Of a DNA stretch of 64,000 nucleotides, positions 53,540 to 64,000 are shown one piece after another; the stretch's first letter is position 1; every line of letters begins with the position of its first letter. Under the pieces are notes generated by a model. It made no database searches. It worked only from the letters and a program-made list of their open reading frames with translations, and was not told where the DNA came from. Made by a program: the position numbers and the translations under genes. Source of the DNA: Peptoniphilus phoceensis (lineage in GTDB: Bacteria; Bacillota; Clostridia; Tissierellales; Peptoniphilaceae); assembly GCF_001517665.2 (NCBI RefSeq), contig NZ_LN999809.1, positions 124,001 through 188,000 of the forward strand, written 5' to 3'.

Positions 53540-53882
53540 CTTATATCACTCCTTAAGATGGATTCATTTACAGAAATGTGCTTATAAAAGTATGAAGTGT
53601 ACCTTGCATTAGAGGAAGAAATCCTAATTATTTTTCAATGACCCCAATACTTGCATAAGAGATAGTGCTAACTAGGTTAAATGTATCATATATAACTTTA
53701 ATTATAATAATTTGCAAAGGTTTAGTCAAAAAAAGTGTATATCTATATAATGATAGTAAACAGTTAAGAGAAAAACCCATAAAGAATAAATGTTTTTTAC
53801 AGTTGACGTATTTTTTTATCCATTAATTTTTATAATTATTTTTAATTACTATTATCTTATAACTTAATACTAAGTTAGTTGC
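53540..53882. other. AT-rich intergenic gap with no supported gene
   Basis: About 340 bases. I see no ORF with a ribosome site, no hairpin with a T run, and no clear repeat. It separates the small minus-strand gene from the murJ promoter at 53883. Confidence 0.6.
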
Positions 53883-53911
53883 TTGTAATATATCTTAAAT
53901 AAATATATAAT
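53883..53911 (+). promoter_or_regulatory. promoter of murJ
   Basis: Seen: TTGTAA at 53883-53888, a 17-base spacer, perfect TATAAT at 53906-53911. This rules out the TTG at 53914 as the murJ start, since it would be at the transcription start. Confidence 0.82.
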
Positions 53912-53949
53912 ACTTGAGGTATTCAAATAGATTTTTTAAAGGAGAAAAA

Positions 53950-55449
53950 ATGAAGACTTCATATATACTTATGATTATTACAATACTCTCAAAGGTCTTT
54001 GGACTCTTGAGGGAGAAGGCCCTTGCTTACTTTTTTGGAGTTGGCATGGTGGCAGATATATTTTTAGTTGCCTTTCAACTTCCAATGACCTTTACCAATG
54101 TCATTAGTGGCGCCGTTGCCAATGGCTACATTCCTATGTACGACTCAATAAGAGAGAGGGAGGACAAAAATCTTGCAGACAAGTTCACTGCAAATCTATC
54201 AAATATAATTTTTATTGTATTTGCCCTTGTAACTATTCTTTCTATTATATTTGCAAGACCGCTTGTGAAATTAATGGCTGAAGGTTTTTCTGGAGAAAAA
54301 CTTGAACTGGCAATTTTTGTATCAAGAGTTGCCATGCTATCAATTGCAGTGACAGCAGTAAGTTCTATTTATAAAGCCTACTTACAAATTCATGAAAAAT
54401 TTGTGATTTCAGTCCTTCACTCAATTATCATGAACATCATAATAATTATTTCCATGGGGCTTGCCTACAAGATGGGAATAAATTATCTTGCTGTGGGAAT
54501 TTTATTGGCTTTTGTTCTTCAATATGGGATCTTTATTAGACCAATAAAGAAACTTGGCTACAAGCATTCTTTAAAAATTGATTTTAATGAAGATATTAAG
54601 AAGTTATTTAAGTCTATTCTTCCAATTTTGATTTCAACTTCTGCCATTGAGATTAACTTTATGATATCGCGTTCTCTTGCATCGGGAGCCTACGCTGGTG
54701 GAATCTCAATCTTAAATTATTCCTACAAGCTGCAAAGTTTTGTTACAGGAATTGTTGTAACTTCAATTATCACTGCAACTTATCCAAAGCTTGCAAGTTT
54801 TGGCTCTAAAAAGGATTTAAAAAACTTAAAAACTGCCCTCTCAGAAGGCCTTTCCAACATGCTAATACTTGTTGTGCCAGCTGCCTTTGGTCTTTATATA
54901 TTTTCTTTTCCAATTGTAAATTTATTATTTGTTGGTGGAGAATTTTCTGTTGAAGATGCGAAGATTACCGCAATAGTACTTTCCTTTTTTGCCTTTGGTG
55001 TAATAGGTATTGGAGTTCGTGAAATAATTTCAAGAGTTTTTTATTCTCTTGGTGACAATAGGACTCCAGTTATTAATTCTGTTGTAATTGTTGGAATAAA
55101 TATTGTACTTGCCTTTTTACTTTCAAAGATTATGGGAATAAGAGGTATAGCTCTAGCCACATCAATTTCTTTTATAGTTGGAGCTTTAACAATTTATTTT
55201 TCTTCAATAAAATTAATTGGAAATGTTTTTGATAAAACACTTTTGACCAATATTGTAAAAATAACAGTTTCTTCTGCTCTTATGGCCCTTGTGTCAAAAA
55301 TTGTTTACGATGTTTTGACAAAGAGCCTAGGGATTAATTTATCTCTACTAATTTCAATAATTGTTGCCGGTATAATTTATTTATTTCTTTTAATTGTATT
55401 TAGAGTTGATGAAATAAAAGAAATTTTTAGGCTACTTTTAAAAAGATAG
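53950..55449 (+). CDS. murJ: lipid II flippase MurJ
   Basis: 499 residues, about 14 membrane helices of the MOP/MviN fold. Seen: ILSKVFGLLREKALAYFFG near the start (the conserved Arg of the central cavity), NVISGAVANGYIPMY, and the second-half IGVREIISRVFYSLGDNRTPV pattern. Flips the peptidoglycan precursor across the membrane. AAAGGAG precedes ATG. Distinct from the spore-type SpoVB/YabM proteins found near yabN in Bacillus. Confidence 0.9.
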   Translation: MKTSYILMIITILSKVFGLLREKALAYFFGVGMVADIFLVAFQLPMTFTNVISGAVANGYIPMYDSIREREDKNLADKFTANLSNIIFIVFALVTILSIIFARPLVKLMAEGFSGEKLELAIFVSRVAMLSIAVTAVSSIYKAYLQIHEKFVISVLHSIIMNIIIIISMGLAYKMGINYLAVGILLAFVLQYGIFIRPIKKLGYKHSLKIDFNEDIKKLFKSILPILISTSAIEINFMISRSLASGAYAGGISILNYSYKLQSFVTGIVVTSIITATYPKLASFGSKKDLKNLKTALSEGLSNMLILVVPAAFGLYIFSFPIVNLLFVGGEFSVEDAKITAIVLSFFAFGVIGIGVREIISRVFYSLGDNRTPVINSVVIVGINIVLAFLLSKIMGIRGIALATSISFIVGALTIYFSSIKLIGNVFDKTLLTNIVKITVSSALMALVSKIVYDVLTKSLGINLSLLISIIVAGIIYLFLLIVFRVDEIKEIFRLLLKR

Positions 55450-55519
55450 GAATTTCTCCATTGACCTTTTCTTTTTCTCTTTATTAGTGTAAAATGTTAA
55501 CTAATAAGGAGTGATAGAT

Positions 55520-55843
55520 ATGAAGGTAATTTTTCACGTAGTAGAACAAGACAAATGGTCATCTGTAATATCAAACGTAAAGGACTTATTAAATAACTTC
55601 GAAGATATCCAAGTAGAAATAATTGCTATGTCAAAAGCTGCTGCATTATTTAACAGATACTCTGGAATAGACTTCCAAGGAATCTTAGGAAATCCTAAAG
55701 TTAATATTACAATTGGTAAAAAAGCATTAGAAGAAAATAGACTTTCACCAGAACTAATTCCATCAGAAATCAAAGTTGAAGATTTAGTTATTACAAAAAT
55801 CGTAAAGCTTCAAAACGAAGGTTACGCTTATATTAGACTTTAA
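55520..55843 (+). CDS. DsrE/DsrF-like small sulfur-relay family protein
   Basis: 107 residues. Seen: a Rossmann-like DsrE pattern: KVIFHVVEQDKWSSVISNV start, VEIIAMSKAAALFN helix-strand, and VNITIGKKALEENRLSPELIP end. There is no cysteine in the whole protein, so it cannot carry persulfide sulfur as DsrE or TusD do. AAGGAGTGAT lies before ATG 55520; the GTG at 55511 is part of that site. Monocistronic, with strong terminator and high-frequency codons. Function unknown. Confidence 0.75.
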   Translation: MKVIFHVVEQDKWSSVISNVKDLLNNFEDIQVEIIAMSKAAALFNRYSGIDFQGILGNPKVNITIGKKALEENRLSPELIPSEIKVEDLVITKIVKLQNEGYAYIRL

Positions 55844-55850
55844 AAAAAAG

Positions 55851-55877
55851 AATTCTGCCATTTGGCAGGATTTTTTT
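55851..55877 (+). terminator. terminator of the DsrE-like gene
   Basis: Seen: AATTCTGCC (55851-55859) / GGCAGGATT (55864-55872), one G-U pair, 4-base loop, seven Ts. Confidence 0.92.
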
Positions 55878-55888
55878 ATTTAAAAACC

Positions 55889-55917
55889 TTGCAAAGTGTC
55901 AGTAAAAATGATAAAAT
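55889..55917 (+). promoter_or_regulatory. promoter of rpoBC
   Basis: Seen: TTGCAA at 55889-55894, a 17-base spacer, TAAAAT at 55912-55917. It starts 12 bases after the previous terminator, so rpoBC is an independent unit here rather than the tail of the ribosomal-protein operon. Confidence 0.75.
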
Positions 55918-55935
55918 ACCTATTTGCATAATAAT

Positions 55936-55963
55936 AATTAGAGTGGTGATTTGTACTCTAATT
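55936..55963 (+). promoter_or_regulatory. leader hairpin of rpoBC
   Basis: Seen: perfect 9-bp stem AATTAGAGT (55936-55944) / ACTCTAATT (55955-55963) with a 10-base loop GGTGATTTGT, no T run. It lies about 12 bases after the expected start point, 37 bases before the rpoB start. A stability or protein-binding role is possible. Confidence 0.5.
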
Positions 55964-56000
55964 GGATACACTCATTTGAAAGGCTAGGGTGAGAAAATTA

Positions 56001-59000
56001 ATGGTACATCCTGTTAAATATGGGAAACGTGAGAGAATGAGTTTTTCTCGTGTAGATGAAGTTATGTCACTTCCAAATCTTCTTGACGTGCAGACTTCTT
56101 CATACAAATGGTTGATTGAAGAAGGGTTAAAAGAAGTTTTTGATGACGTATCTCCTATCGAGGATTACTCTGGAAATTTAATTTTGGAATTCGTAGATTA
56201 TCATTTATCTGATGAAATCAAATATGATATAGACGAATCTAAACAGAGAGACACAAATTATTCTGCGCCATTAAAGGCAAAGGTAAGACTTATCAACAGT
56301 GAAACGGGAGAAGTTAAGGAACAAGAAGTCTTTATGGGCGACCTTCCGCTCATGACACCAACTGGCACATTTGTAATAAATGGGGCAGAACGTGTTGTAG
56401 TTTCACAACTTGTAAGAAGTCCTGGAGCATATTATAAGGAAGAAAGAGACAAGACAGGTAAAAAAATCTATTCGGCTACACTTATTCCAAATAGAGGAGC
56501 TTGGCTTGAATTTGAAACTGATGCTCAAGGCGTAATTAATGTAAGAATTGACAGAACAAGAAAAATTCCTATTACAATCTTATTAAGAGCTCTTGGTGTT
56601 GAATCTAACCAAGAAATCATGGATGTAATTGGAGAAAGTGAAGCTGTTCTAAAGACACTTGAAAAAGATATTACTACTAATAAGAATGAAGCTTTGCTTG
56701 AAATTTATAAGAAATTAAGACCAGGCGAACCACCAACTATTGATTCAGCTCAATCTCTTTTTGAAAATATGTTTTTCGATGATAGAAGATATGACCTTGC
56801 AAAAGTTGGTAGATATAAATTCAACAAAAAGCTTGGAATTTCTGCAAGACTAGAAAATAATATTCCTGCTGAAGATATAATAGACCCAATGACTGGAGAA
56901 ATTTTGGCAGAAGCTGGCGAACTTTTAAACAGGGCAAAGGCTGAAAAAATTGAAGCAGCTGGAGTGAACCAAGTTCTTGTAAAAACTGATGAAAATTATG
57001 AACACGCAACAGAAAATACTATTGTTATTGGAAATAATTTTTCTTTTGTAGACGCATATGATCTTGACTTCGACATGGAAGAACTTGGCTTTAAAGAAAA
57101 AGTTTATAGACCACTTTTCGATGAACTTTATGATGAATATTCTGAAGATACAGAAAAGTTTAAGGAAGAGCTTGTAAAAGCTCATAGAGAATTATCTCCA
57201 AAAAATATTTTAGTCGACGATATTATCGCTGGCATAAATTATCAATTTGGACTTATGAATAATGTGGGTAGTGTTGATGATATCGACCATCTTGGAAACA
57301 GAAGAATAAGATCAGTTGGAGAACTTCTTCAAAATCAATTTAGAATTGGTATTTCAAGAATGGAAAGAGTTATCCGTGAAAGGATGACAGTTCAAGATGT
57401 TGATGCGACAACTCCACAATCACTTATAAATATTAGACCTGTGACAGCTGCGATAAAAGAATTCTTTGGTTCTTCACAACTTTCACAATTTATGGACCAA
57501 AACAATCCTCTATCAGAATTAACTCACAAGAGAAGGTTATCTGCACTTGGACCTGGTGGGTTGAGTAGAGATAGAGCTGGATTTGAAGTGCGTGACGTCC
57601 ATAACTCACATTACGGAAGAATGTGTCCTATTGAGACACCAGAAGGTCCAAACATTGGACTTATCACATCCCTTACGACTTACGCAAGAATTAATGATTA
57701 TGGTTTTATTGAAACTCCATATAGAAAAGTCGTTGACGGAGTTGTAACTGATCAAATTGATTATCTAACTGCCGATGTTGAGTACGAACAAATCATTGCT
57801 CAAGCTGACGAAAGACTTGATGAAAATAATAAATTCGTTGAAGATAGAATTGCAGCCAGAGGTCATGGTGGTAATGCTGATATCTTTGACATTAAAGATG
57901 TAAACTACATGGACGTTTCACCTCAACAAATTGTTGCTGTTGGTACTTCCATGATTCCTTTCCTAGAAAATGACGACGCCAACAGAGCTCTAATGGGTGC
58001 TAACATGCAACGTCAAGCAGTGCCTCTATTAAAAACTGAAGCTCCTGTTGTTGGAACTGGTATTGAATATAGGGCAGCAAAGGACTCAGGTGTTGTAGTA
58101 GTTTCTAAGAACAAGGGAAAAATTAAAAAAGTAGATTCTGTTCACATTGAAGTTGAAAGAGAATCTGACAAGGGAATTGACTCATATAAACTACACAAAT
58201 TCATGGGCGGAAACCAAGGTACAACTATTAATCAAAGACCAATAGTAAATGAAGGTGACCTTGTAGAAGCTGGTGAAATTATTGCCGATGGTCCATCAAC
58301 AGATCAAGGTGAAATGGCTCTTGGTAAAAATATCCTAATAGCCTTTATGAACTGGGAAGGATACAACTACGAAGATGCTATGCTTGTAAGTCAAGAACTT
58401 GTAATTGACGATGTATTGACTTCACTTCACATTGAAGAATATGAATCTGAAGCAAGAGATACAAAACTTGGACCTGAAGAAATTACAAGAGATATTCCTA
58501 ATGTGGGCGAAGATATGTTAAAGGATCTTGACTCAAGAGGAATTATTAGAATTGGTGCAGAAGTAAAACCAGGAGATATTCTAGTTGGAAAAGTAACTCC
58601 TAAGGGAGAAACTGAACTTTCTGCAGAAGAAAGACTTCTTCGTTCAATCTTCGGAGAAAAAGCTAGAGAAGTTAGAGATACTTCACTTAGACTTCCTCAT
58701 GGTGAGCATGGAATTGTAGTTGATGTAAAGACATTTAATAGAGCCGATGGAGATGAACTTCAACCAGGTGTAAATGAAATGGTTAGAGTTTTCGTTGCTA
58801 CAAAAAGAAAGATTCAAGTAGGAGATAAGATGTGTGGTCGTCACGGTAACAAAGGGGTTATTTCTAGGGTAATGCCTAAAGAAGATATGCCTTATATGCC
58901 AGATGGTACACCAATTCAAATTGTTCTTAACCCACTAGGGGTTCCTTCTCGTATGAATCTTGGACAAGTACTTGAAGTTCACTTAGGACTTGCTGCCAAG

Positions 59001-59744
59001 AAACTTGGATGGCATGTTGCCACACCAGTATTTGATGGTGCAAATGAAAATGACATTTTCGATACTTTAGAAGAAGCTGGATATTCAAGAGATGGAAAGA
59101 TTCAACTAAGAGATGGTAGAACTGGAGAAGAATTTGATCACCCTGTAACTGTTGGTTACATGTATATGCTAAAACTTCACCATTTGGTTGATGAAAAGAT
59201 CCACGCTCGTTCTACTGGACCTTACTCACTTGTTACACAACAACCTCTTGGAGGTAAGGCACAATTTGGTGGACAAAGATTTGGAGAAATGGAAGTTTGG
59301 GCTCTTGAAGCTTATGGTGCCAGTCATACACTACAAGAAATGCTAACAGTTAAGTCTGACGATATTGTTGGTCGTGTTAAAACTTATGAAGCAATTGTTA
59401 AGGGCGAAAACATTCCACAACCAGGAGTTCCTGAATCCTTCAAAGTATTAATAAAAGAACTTCAAGCATTAGCTCTTGAAATTCAAGTTCTTGATGAAAA
59501 TGGCAATGAAGTTGATCTTGAAGTTGACGAAGATGAATTAACTAAGATTGATAATATAGACGATAAGAATTCAAAATCAGATGATGATGAATTAAAGGAA
59601 CTTATAGAACAAACTGGAACTGCAAATATTGGAATCAGAACAATTTCAAATGATGAAGTTGAGTCTTTTGAAAATAGTCACATCTACGAAGATGAAGATG
59701 GCGAAGAAGAAGACTCTTATGAATCCGATGAATCTGAAGATTAA
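56001..59744 (+). CDS. rpoB: RNA polymerase beta subunit
   Basis: 1247 residues. Seen: [17 protein letters not shown] start, the rifampicin-pocket block [20 protein letters not shown] with wild-type Asp, His and Ser positions, [19 protein letters not shown], and the C-terminal clamp with [16 protein letters not shown] 56001 has AGGGTGA ahead; the GTG at 55989 is less likely. The last about 80 residues form a long acidic, disordered tail (SDDDELKEL ... [18 protein letters not shown]), longer than the tail of Bacillus RpoB. Followed by rpoC after 36 bases. Confidence 0.98.
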   Translation: MVHPVKYGKRERMSFSRVDEVMSLPNLLDVQTSSYKWLIEEGLKEVFDDVSPIEDYSGNLILEFVDYHLSDEIKYDIDESKQRDTNYSAPLKAKVRLINSETGEVKEQEVFMGDLPLMTPTGTFVINGAERVVVSQLVRSPGAYYKEERDKTGKKIYSATLIPNRGAWLEFETDAQGVINVRIDRTRKIPITILLRALGVESNQEIMDVIGESEAVLKTLEKDITTNKNEALLEIYKKLRPGEPPTIDSAQSLFENMFFDDRRYDLAKVGRYKFNKKLGISARLENNIPAEDIIDPMTGEILAEAGELLNRAKAEKIEAAGVNQVLVKTDENYEHATENTIVIGNNFSFVDAYDLDFDMEELGFKEKVYRPLFDELYDEYSEDTEKFKEELVKAHRELSPKNILVDDIIAGINYQFGLMNNVGSVDDIDHLGNRRIRSVGELLQNQFRIGISRMERVIRERMTVQDVDATTPQSLINIRPVTAAIKEFFGSSQLSQFMDQNNPLSELTHKRRLSALGPGGLSRDRAGFEVRDVHNSHYGRMCPIETPEGPNIGLITSLTTYARINDYGFIETPYRKVVDGVVTDQIDYLTADVEYEQIIAQADERLDENNKFVEDRIAARGHGGNADIFDIKDVNYMDVSPQQIVAVGTSMIPFLENDDANRALMGANMQRQAVPLLKTEAPVVGTGIEYRAAKDSGVVVVSKNKGKIKKVDSVHIEVERESDKGIDSYKLHKFMGGNQGTTINQRPIVNEGDLVEAGEIIADGPSTDQGEMALGKNILIAFMNWEGYNYEDAMLVSQELVIDDVLTSLHIEEYESEARDTKLGPEEITRDIPNVGEDMLKDLDSRGIIRIGAEVKPGDILVGKVTPKGETELSAEERLLRSIFGEKAREVRDTSLRLPHGEHGIVVDVKTFNRADGDELQPGVNEMVRVFVATKRKIQVGDKMCGRHGNKGVISRVMPKEDMPYMPDGTPIQIVLNPLGVPSRMNLGQVLEVHLGLAAKKLGWHVATPVFDGANENDIFDTLEEAGYSRDGKIQLRDGRTGEEFDHPVTVGYMYMLKLHHLVDEKIHARSTGPYSLVTQQPLGGKAQFGGQRFGEMEVWALEAYGASHTLQEMLTVKSDDIVGRVKTYEAIVKGENIPQPGVPESFKVLIKELQALALEIQVLDENGNEVDLEVDEDELTKIDNIDDKNSKSDDDELKELIEQTGTANIGIRTISNDEVESFENSHIYEDEDGEEEDSYESDESED

Positions 59745-59780
59745 TTATTGTTTTAATTAATAGGAAAGGAGAAGTGCTCC

Positions 59781-62700
59781 TTGAGCGAACATGAATTATT
59801 CCATTCAATAAAAATTGGACTAGCTTCACCACAAAAGATCAGATCTTGGTCTTATGGAGAAGTTAAAAAACCGGAAACTATAAATTACAGAACATTAAAA
59901 CCTGAAAAAGAAGGTCTATTTTGTGAAAAGATATTTGGACCAACTAAGGATTGGGAATGTTCCTGTGGAAAATATAAAAGAGTAAGATACAAGGGAGTAG
60001 TCTGCGAAAAATGTGGCGTTGAAGTCACTAAGGCTAAGGTTCGTCGTGAAAGAATGGGTCATATTGAACTTGCTGCTCCAGTATCACACATTTGGTACTT
60101 TAAGGGAATACCTTCAAGAATGGGTCTTGTACTAGACATGAGCCCTAGGGCCCTTGAAAAGGTACTTTATTTTGCATCTTATGTAGTAACTTATGTTGAA
60201 CCAGGCGAAACAACTCTTTATGAAAAACAACTATTATCTGAAATTGAATATAGAGAATTCAAAAGAGAATATGGTGACAAGTTTACTGCAAAGATGGGTG
60301 CAGAAGCTATTAGAGATCTTCTAGAAAAAGTTGACCTTCAAAAAGAAAATGATGAACTTACAGAAGAACTCCAAGATGCAACTGGACAAAAGAAAATTAG
60401 AATAACAAGAAGACTTGAAGTTATTGATGCCTTTATCCAATCAGACAACAAACCTGAATGGATGATTCTTGATGCAATCCCTGTAATTCCACCAGATTTA
60501 AGACCTATGGTTCAACTTGATGGTGGTAGATTTGCAACAAGTGATTTAAATGACTTATATAGAAGAATTGTAAATAGAAATAACAGACTTAAAAAGTTAA
60601 TGGACATCAATGCTCCAGACATTATCGTTAGAAATGAAAAGAGAATGCTACAAGAATCTGTAGATGCTCTTATTGACAACGGTAGACGTGGAAGACCTGT
60701 TACTGGACCAGGAAATAGACCTTTAAAATCTCTTTCAGAAATGTTAAAGGGAAAGCAAGGTCGTTTCCGTCAAAACTTACTTGGTAAGAGAGTTGACTAC
60801 TCTGGTCGTTCTGTAATCGTAGTTGGACCAGATCTTAAATTTTATCAATGTGGTCTTCCAAAAAACATGGCTCTAGAATTATTTAAGCCTTTCGTAATGA
60901 AAGAACTTGTATCTAGGGGATTAACTTATAACATTAAATCTGCAAAGAGAATGGTTGAAAGAGGAAAAGATGAAGTATGGGATGTACTTGAAGAAGTTAT
61001 AAAGGATCACCCAGTTCTTCTTAATCGTGCACCGACACTACACAGACTTGGTATTCAAGCTTTTGAACCAGTTCTAGTAGAAGGTAAGGCTATTAAGCTT
61101 CATCCACTTTCTTGTACAGCATATAATGCCGACTTTGATGGTGACCAAATGGCTGTCCATCTACCACTATCAACTGAAGCACAAGCTGAAGCAAGATTAT
61201 TAATGCTTTCAACAAACAATATCTTAGCATTAAAGGATGGTAAGCCAATTACTACTCCTACACAAGATATGGTTCTTGGTTCATATTATTTAACTTTAGA
61301 TAGAAAAGATAAATTAAAGGGCGACGGATCAATATATAGAAATTTTGACGAAATGTTCCACGCTTATGAATCAGGATTTTTACACCTACAATCACATGTA
61401 TCTGTTAGAAGATATGCAGATGAAAATGACAAGAGAGGTAAAATTGTCCCTTCAACTGTTGGTAGATTCATAATGAATGAATTTATCCCACAAGACTTAG
61501 GTTTTGTAAACAGGGATGAAGATAAATATTCTCTTGAAATTGACCAAGTTGTAGATAAGAAACTTCTTGGAAAAATAATTGAAAAAACTTATAAAAAACA
61601 TGGAAATATAAAAACTGCCGAACTTCTTGATAACATTAAGGCAACAGGTTACCACTACTCAACTATTGGAGCAGTATCTATTTCAATGGGGGACGTACAA
61701 ATTCCTGATACTAAGCCAGAACTTTTAGCAGCAGCTGAAAAAGAAGTAGCTAAATATGAAAAAGCCTTTAGAAGAGGTCTTATATCTGATGAAGAAAGAT
61801 ATGAAAAGGTAATTGAAATTTGGAATAAGGCAACAGATGATTTGACAGACGATGTAATGGACGGATTTGACGCCCTTAATAATATTTATATCATGGCAGA
61901 TTCTGGAGCCAGAGGTTCTAAGAACCAAATCAGACAACTTGCAGGTATGCGTGGACTTATGGCATCACCTTCAGGTAGAACAATAGAAGTTCCAATCACT
62001 TCAAACTTTAGAGAAGGTCTTTCAGTACTTGAATTTTATATGTCAGCCCATGGTTCTAGAAAGGGTCTTGCCGATACAGCCCTAAGAACTGCTGACTCTG
62101 GTTATTTAACTAGAAGGCTTGTAGATGTATCACAACAAGTAATTATTTCTGAAGAAGATTGTGGCACAGATGAATATCTTGTAGCTAAAGCCTTTAAAGA
62201 TGGAAAAGAATTAATTGAATCTTTAGCTGATAGAATCGAAGGAAGATATTCTTTCGAAGATATTGTTAATCCAGAAACTGGAGAAATAATTGTTGCTGCT
62301 AATGAAACAATCTCAGATGATGACGCAGTATTAATAGAATCACTTGGCATTAAAGAAGTTAAAGTAAGATCAATTCTTGGATGTAAGAGTAAAAATGGAG
62401 TTTGTGCACATTGCTATGGTAGAAACCTTGCAACAGGATCAAGTGTTGGAATTGGAGAAGCAGTTGGTGTAATTGCTGCTCAATCCATTGGTGAACCGGG
62501 TACACAACTTACAATGAGAACTTTCCACACTGGTGGTGTAGCTGCCGCAGCCGACATCACTCAAGGTCTTCCAAGAGTTGAAGAACTTTTTGAAGCTAGA
62601 AAACCTAAGGGTCTTGCAGTAATTGCAGAACGTGCTGGTATTGTTGATATTAAAGAATCCAACAAGAAGAGAGAAGTTCTCATTACAGCTGAAGATGGAA

Positions 62701-63368
62701 CAGTTGATTCTTACAATATTGTCTATGGTTCAAGGTTAAAAGTAAAACAAGGCGATGAAGTAGAAGCTGGGGATGAACTTACACAAGGTTCTGTATATCC
62801 ACAAGATTTACTTCGTGTAAAAGGCGAAAAGGGTGTACAAGAATACATTGTAAAAGAAGTTCAAAGAGTTTACAGACTTCAAGGGGTAGATATCAACGAC
62901 AAGCACATTGAAATCATTGTTAGACAAATGCTATCAAAGTGCAAGATAGAAGATGCAGGAGATACAGATTTACTTCCAGGTTCTCTTGTAAATGTTGTTG
63001 ATTACAAAAAAGCAAACAAAGAAGCAATTGATGCAGGTAAGGAACCAGCAGTTGGTAAGGTTAACTTACTTGGTATCACTAAGGCATCACTTGCAACAGA
63101 ATCCTTCTTATCAGCAGCATCTTTCCAAGAAACTACTAGAGTTCTTACAGATGCAGCTATAAAGGGTAAACAAGATATGCTTGAAGGTCTAAAGGAAAAT
63201 ATAATAATTGGACAACTTATACCAGCAGGTACTGGAGCTAGAATTAATTCTAAAGTTCAAATTGGAATTGATGAAAGCTTGAAGGAAGATTATGATATCC
63301 TAGAAGATTCACAAGTCATTACAAGTGATGACGTAAAACTTGATCTTGAAACTGTAGAAGAAGAATAA
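59781..63368 (+). CDS. rpoC: RNA polymerase beta' subunit
   Basis: 1195 residues. Seen: N-terminal zinc site [20 protein letters not shown] (about 55-75), the catalytic NADFDGDQM loop near 452, the bridge and trigger-loop region with [13 protein letters not shown], second zinc site [16 protein letters not shown] and [19 protein letters not shown] start with AAAGGAG about 10 bases ahead and no nearer ATG. Family-typical length for Firmicutes. A strong terminator follows. Confidence 0.98.
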   Translation: MSEHELFHSIKIGLASPQKIRSWSYGEVKKPETINYRTLKPEKEGLFCEKIFGPTKDWECSCGKYKRVRYKGVVCEKCGVEVTKAKVRRERMGHIELAAPVSHIWYFKGIPSRMGLVLDMSPRALEKVLYFASYVVTYVEPGETTLYEKQLLSEIEYREFKREYGDKFTAKMGAEAIRDLLEKVDLQKENDELTEELQDATGQKKIRITRRLEVIDAFIQSDNKPEWMILDAIPVIPPDLRPMVQLDGGRFATSDLNDLYRRIVNRNNRLKKLMDINAPDIIVRNEKRMLQESVDALIDNGRRGRPVTGPGNRPLKSLSEMLKGKQGRFRQNLLGKRVDYSGRSVIVVGPDLKFYQCGLPKNMALELFKPFVMKELVSRGLTYNIKSAKRMVERGKDEVWDVLEEVIKDHPVLLNRAPTLHRLGIQAFEPVLVEGKAIKLHPLSCTAYNADFDGDQMAVHLPLSTEAQAEARLLMLSTNNILALKDGKPITTPTQDMVLGSYYLTLDRKDKLKGDGSIYRNFDEMFHAYESGFLHLQSHVSVRRYADENDKRGKIVPSTVGRFIMNEFIPQDLGFVNRDEDKYSLEIDQVVDKKLLGKIIEKTYKKHGNIKTAELLDNIKATGYHYSTIGAVSISMGDVQIPDTKPELLAAAEKEVAKYEKAFRRGLISDEERYEKVIEIWNKATDDLTDDVMDGFDALNNIYIMADSGARGSKNQIRQLAGMRGLMASPSGRTIEVPITSNFREGLSVLEFYMSAHGSRKGLADTALRTADSGYLTRRLVDVSQQVIISEEDCGTDEYLVAKAFKDGKELIESLADRIEGRYSFEDIVNPETGEIIVAANETISDDDAVLIESLGIKEVKVRSILGCKSKNGVCAHCYGRNLATGSSVGIGEAVGVIAAQSIGEPGTQLTMRTFHTGGVAAAADITQGLPRVEELFEARKPKGLAVIAERAGIVDIKESNKKREVLITAEDGTVDSYNIVYGSRLKVKQGDEVEAGDELTQGSVYPQDLLRVKGEKGVQEYIVKEVQRVYRLQGVDINDKHIEIIVRQMLSKCKIEDAGDTDLLPGSLVNVVDYKKANKEAIDAGKEPAVGKVNLLGITKASLATESFLSAASFQETTRVLTDAAIKGKQDMLEGLKENIIIGQLIPAGTGARINSKVQIGIDESLKEDYDILEDSQVITSDDVKLDLETVEEE

Positions 63369-63395
63369 TTTTAAATTAAATATTTTATATATAGA

Positions 63396-63427
63396 GTAGG
63401 CTTAGAAATGAGCCTACTTTTTTTATG
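63396..63427 (+). terminator. terminator of rpoBC
   Basis: Seen: AGTAGGCT (63396-63403) / AGCCTACT (63412-63419), 8-base loop, eight Ts. Confidence 0.93.
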
Positions 63428-63608
63428 TTTGAATATAATATGTGCATGTAATTTGTATATATTATGATAATATATCTATTTTTTTAAAAATTAACTAAAA
63501 TAAAAATTAAATTTTTTTATTTTATTCACAAGCTCTTAGTAAAGTTATATTGTATATTTAATGTAAAGAAATAGTTTAAAAAATTTTACTAAAAAATATA
63601 AAAACATT

Positions 63609-63637
63609 TTGACATTATGCTAAATTTTTTATATTAT
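63609..63637 (+). promoter_or_regulatory. promoter of the last gene in the window
   Basis: Seen: perfect TTGACA at 63609-63614, a 17-base spacer, TATTAT at 63632-63637. The leader to the start codon is about 130 bases and contains a 14-base direct repeat AAATTAAGAAATTA (63714-63727 and 63731-63744). The stretch 63428-63608 shows no gene. Confidence 0.75.
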
Positions 63638-63773
63638 ATATCCATAATATTTTACTTTATTAACTTGTTAGTGTTATTACTAGACAAAAGTGGGTAATCT
63701 ATTTATAAGAAGGAAATTAAGAAATTATTTAAATTAAGAAATTACTTATGTAAAGAAATAGGGGAGGATAAAA

Positions 63774-64000
63774 ATGGCAATGAATTATAATGCTTGGAAT
63801 GAGATGTTCAAGGCAAGTCAAGATATGATGAATGCTTGGGTTGATGCTTTACCAAAAAGAGAATCTGAGAGTGAAAAAGAAGAAACTGGTGCTTTTGATT
63901 TTAGTAAGTATCAAGACTGGGTTAAGTTTCAACAATCATGGATAAACAATTGGCAAGATATGATGAAAAATGCTAGTCCAGAAAATGCATGGTTTAAGGG
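63774..64000 (+). CDS. possible phasin / PhaE-like protein (partial, cut by window end)
   Basis: 75 codons visible, open to the edge. ATG is preceded by GGGGAGG. Seen: an N-terminal tryptophan- and methionine-rich helix pattern (NYNAWNEMFKASQDMMNAWV), an acidic linker, then another WVKFQQSWINNWQDMMKN stretch. Spaced W..(M)..W patterns of this kind occur at the start of PhaE/PhaR subunits of class III/IV PHA synthases and some phasins. The likeness is by composition and pattern only; a phaC gene beyond the edge would settle it. Confidence 0.45.
   Translation, partial: MAMNYNAWNEMFKASQDMMNAWVDALPKRESESEKEETGAFDFSKYQDWVKFQQSWINNWQDMMKNASPENAWFK

Noticed and set aside
53914-53950. TTG 53914 as murJ start
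   Set aside because: It falls next to the -10 box, upstream of or at the transcription start; ATG 53950 has AAAGGAG.

Overview
The window reads as chromosome from a low-GC, AT-rich, non-spore-forming anaerobic Firmicute. The best guess is the Peptoniphilaceae / Tissierellales (Peptoniphilus or Anaerococcus type). This rests on the AT-rich codon use, SLH and stalk-domain surface proteins, frequent TTG starts with clear Shine-Dalgarno sites (ftsH, dusB, greA, rpoC), and a yabN-hup-yabO-divIC-yabR-tilS-hpt-ftsH block in which the sporulation genes found there in Bacillus are absent. The genus is inference only.

Layout. 0-3.3 kb: a yybP-ykoY-type (Mn2+) riboswitch in front of a P-type cation pump. 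3.3-7.7 kb: a YtrA-type GntR operon (CPBP protease, regulator, ABC ATPase, three permeases) behind a promoter carrying an AGTGTA-N13-TACACT operator. 7.8-12.5 kb: purine permease, SLH surface protein and gltX. 12.5-17.6 kb: mostly minus strand, with two small membrane proteins, a polysaccharide deacetylase, a YcdB-like secreted protein, a DUF1858 protein and a stalk-domain protein, separated by intrinsic terminators that leave almost no room for promoters. 17.7-22.2 kb: AEC transporter, SAM-I riboswitch and metK, a DapF-fold (histidine racemase-like) enzyme, and a YabN-like protein. 22.3-27.6 kb: hup and the divIC/tilS/hpt/ftsH block. 27.7-32.5 kb and 48.0-53.0 kb: two copies of a module of response regulator, histidine kinase, ABC ATPase and large FtsX-type permease. 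32.5-37.9 kb: class A PBP, bioY under a BirA-type operator, coaX, dusB. 38.0-42.2 kb: greA-lysS. LysS carries an extra C-terminal tRNA-binding domain, and a decayed integrative element sits in its 3' end. 42.2-42.4 kb: two tandem 40-residue membrane peptides not listed by standard ORF cut-offs. 42.7-47.9 kb: glycolytic operon pgk-tpiA-gpmI-eno plus a SixA-like phosphatase. 53.0-53.9 kb: a gene-poor gap with a paired palindromic repeat. 54-63.4 kb: murJ, a DsrE-like protein, rpoB and rpoC. The window ends in a possible phasin/PhaE-like gene cut by the edge.

Most notable: (1) a 115-bp direct repeat of the lysS 3' end plus its terminator, flanking a MobA/MobL relaxase fragment, a uracil-DNA glycosylase-like gene and a tyrosine-integrase C-terminal fragment whose last codons lie inside the repeat; (2) the two coupled paralogous micro-peptides just beyond it; (3) a terminator whose 3' arm and U-tract are the Shine-Dalgarno and spacer of the deacetylase gene; (4) the LysRS/tRNA-binding-domain fusion. 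No rRNA, tRNA, CRISPR array or intact insertion sequence was seen.
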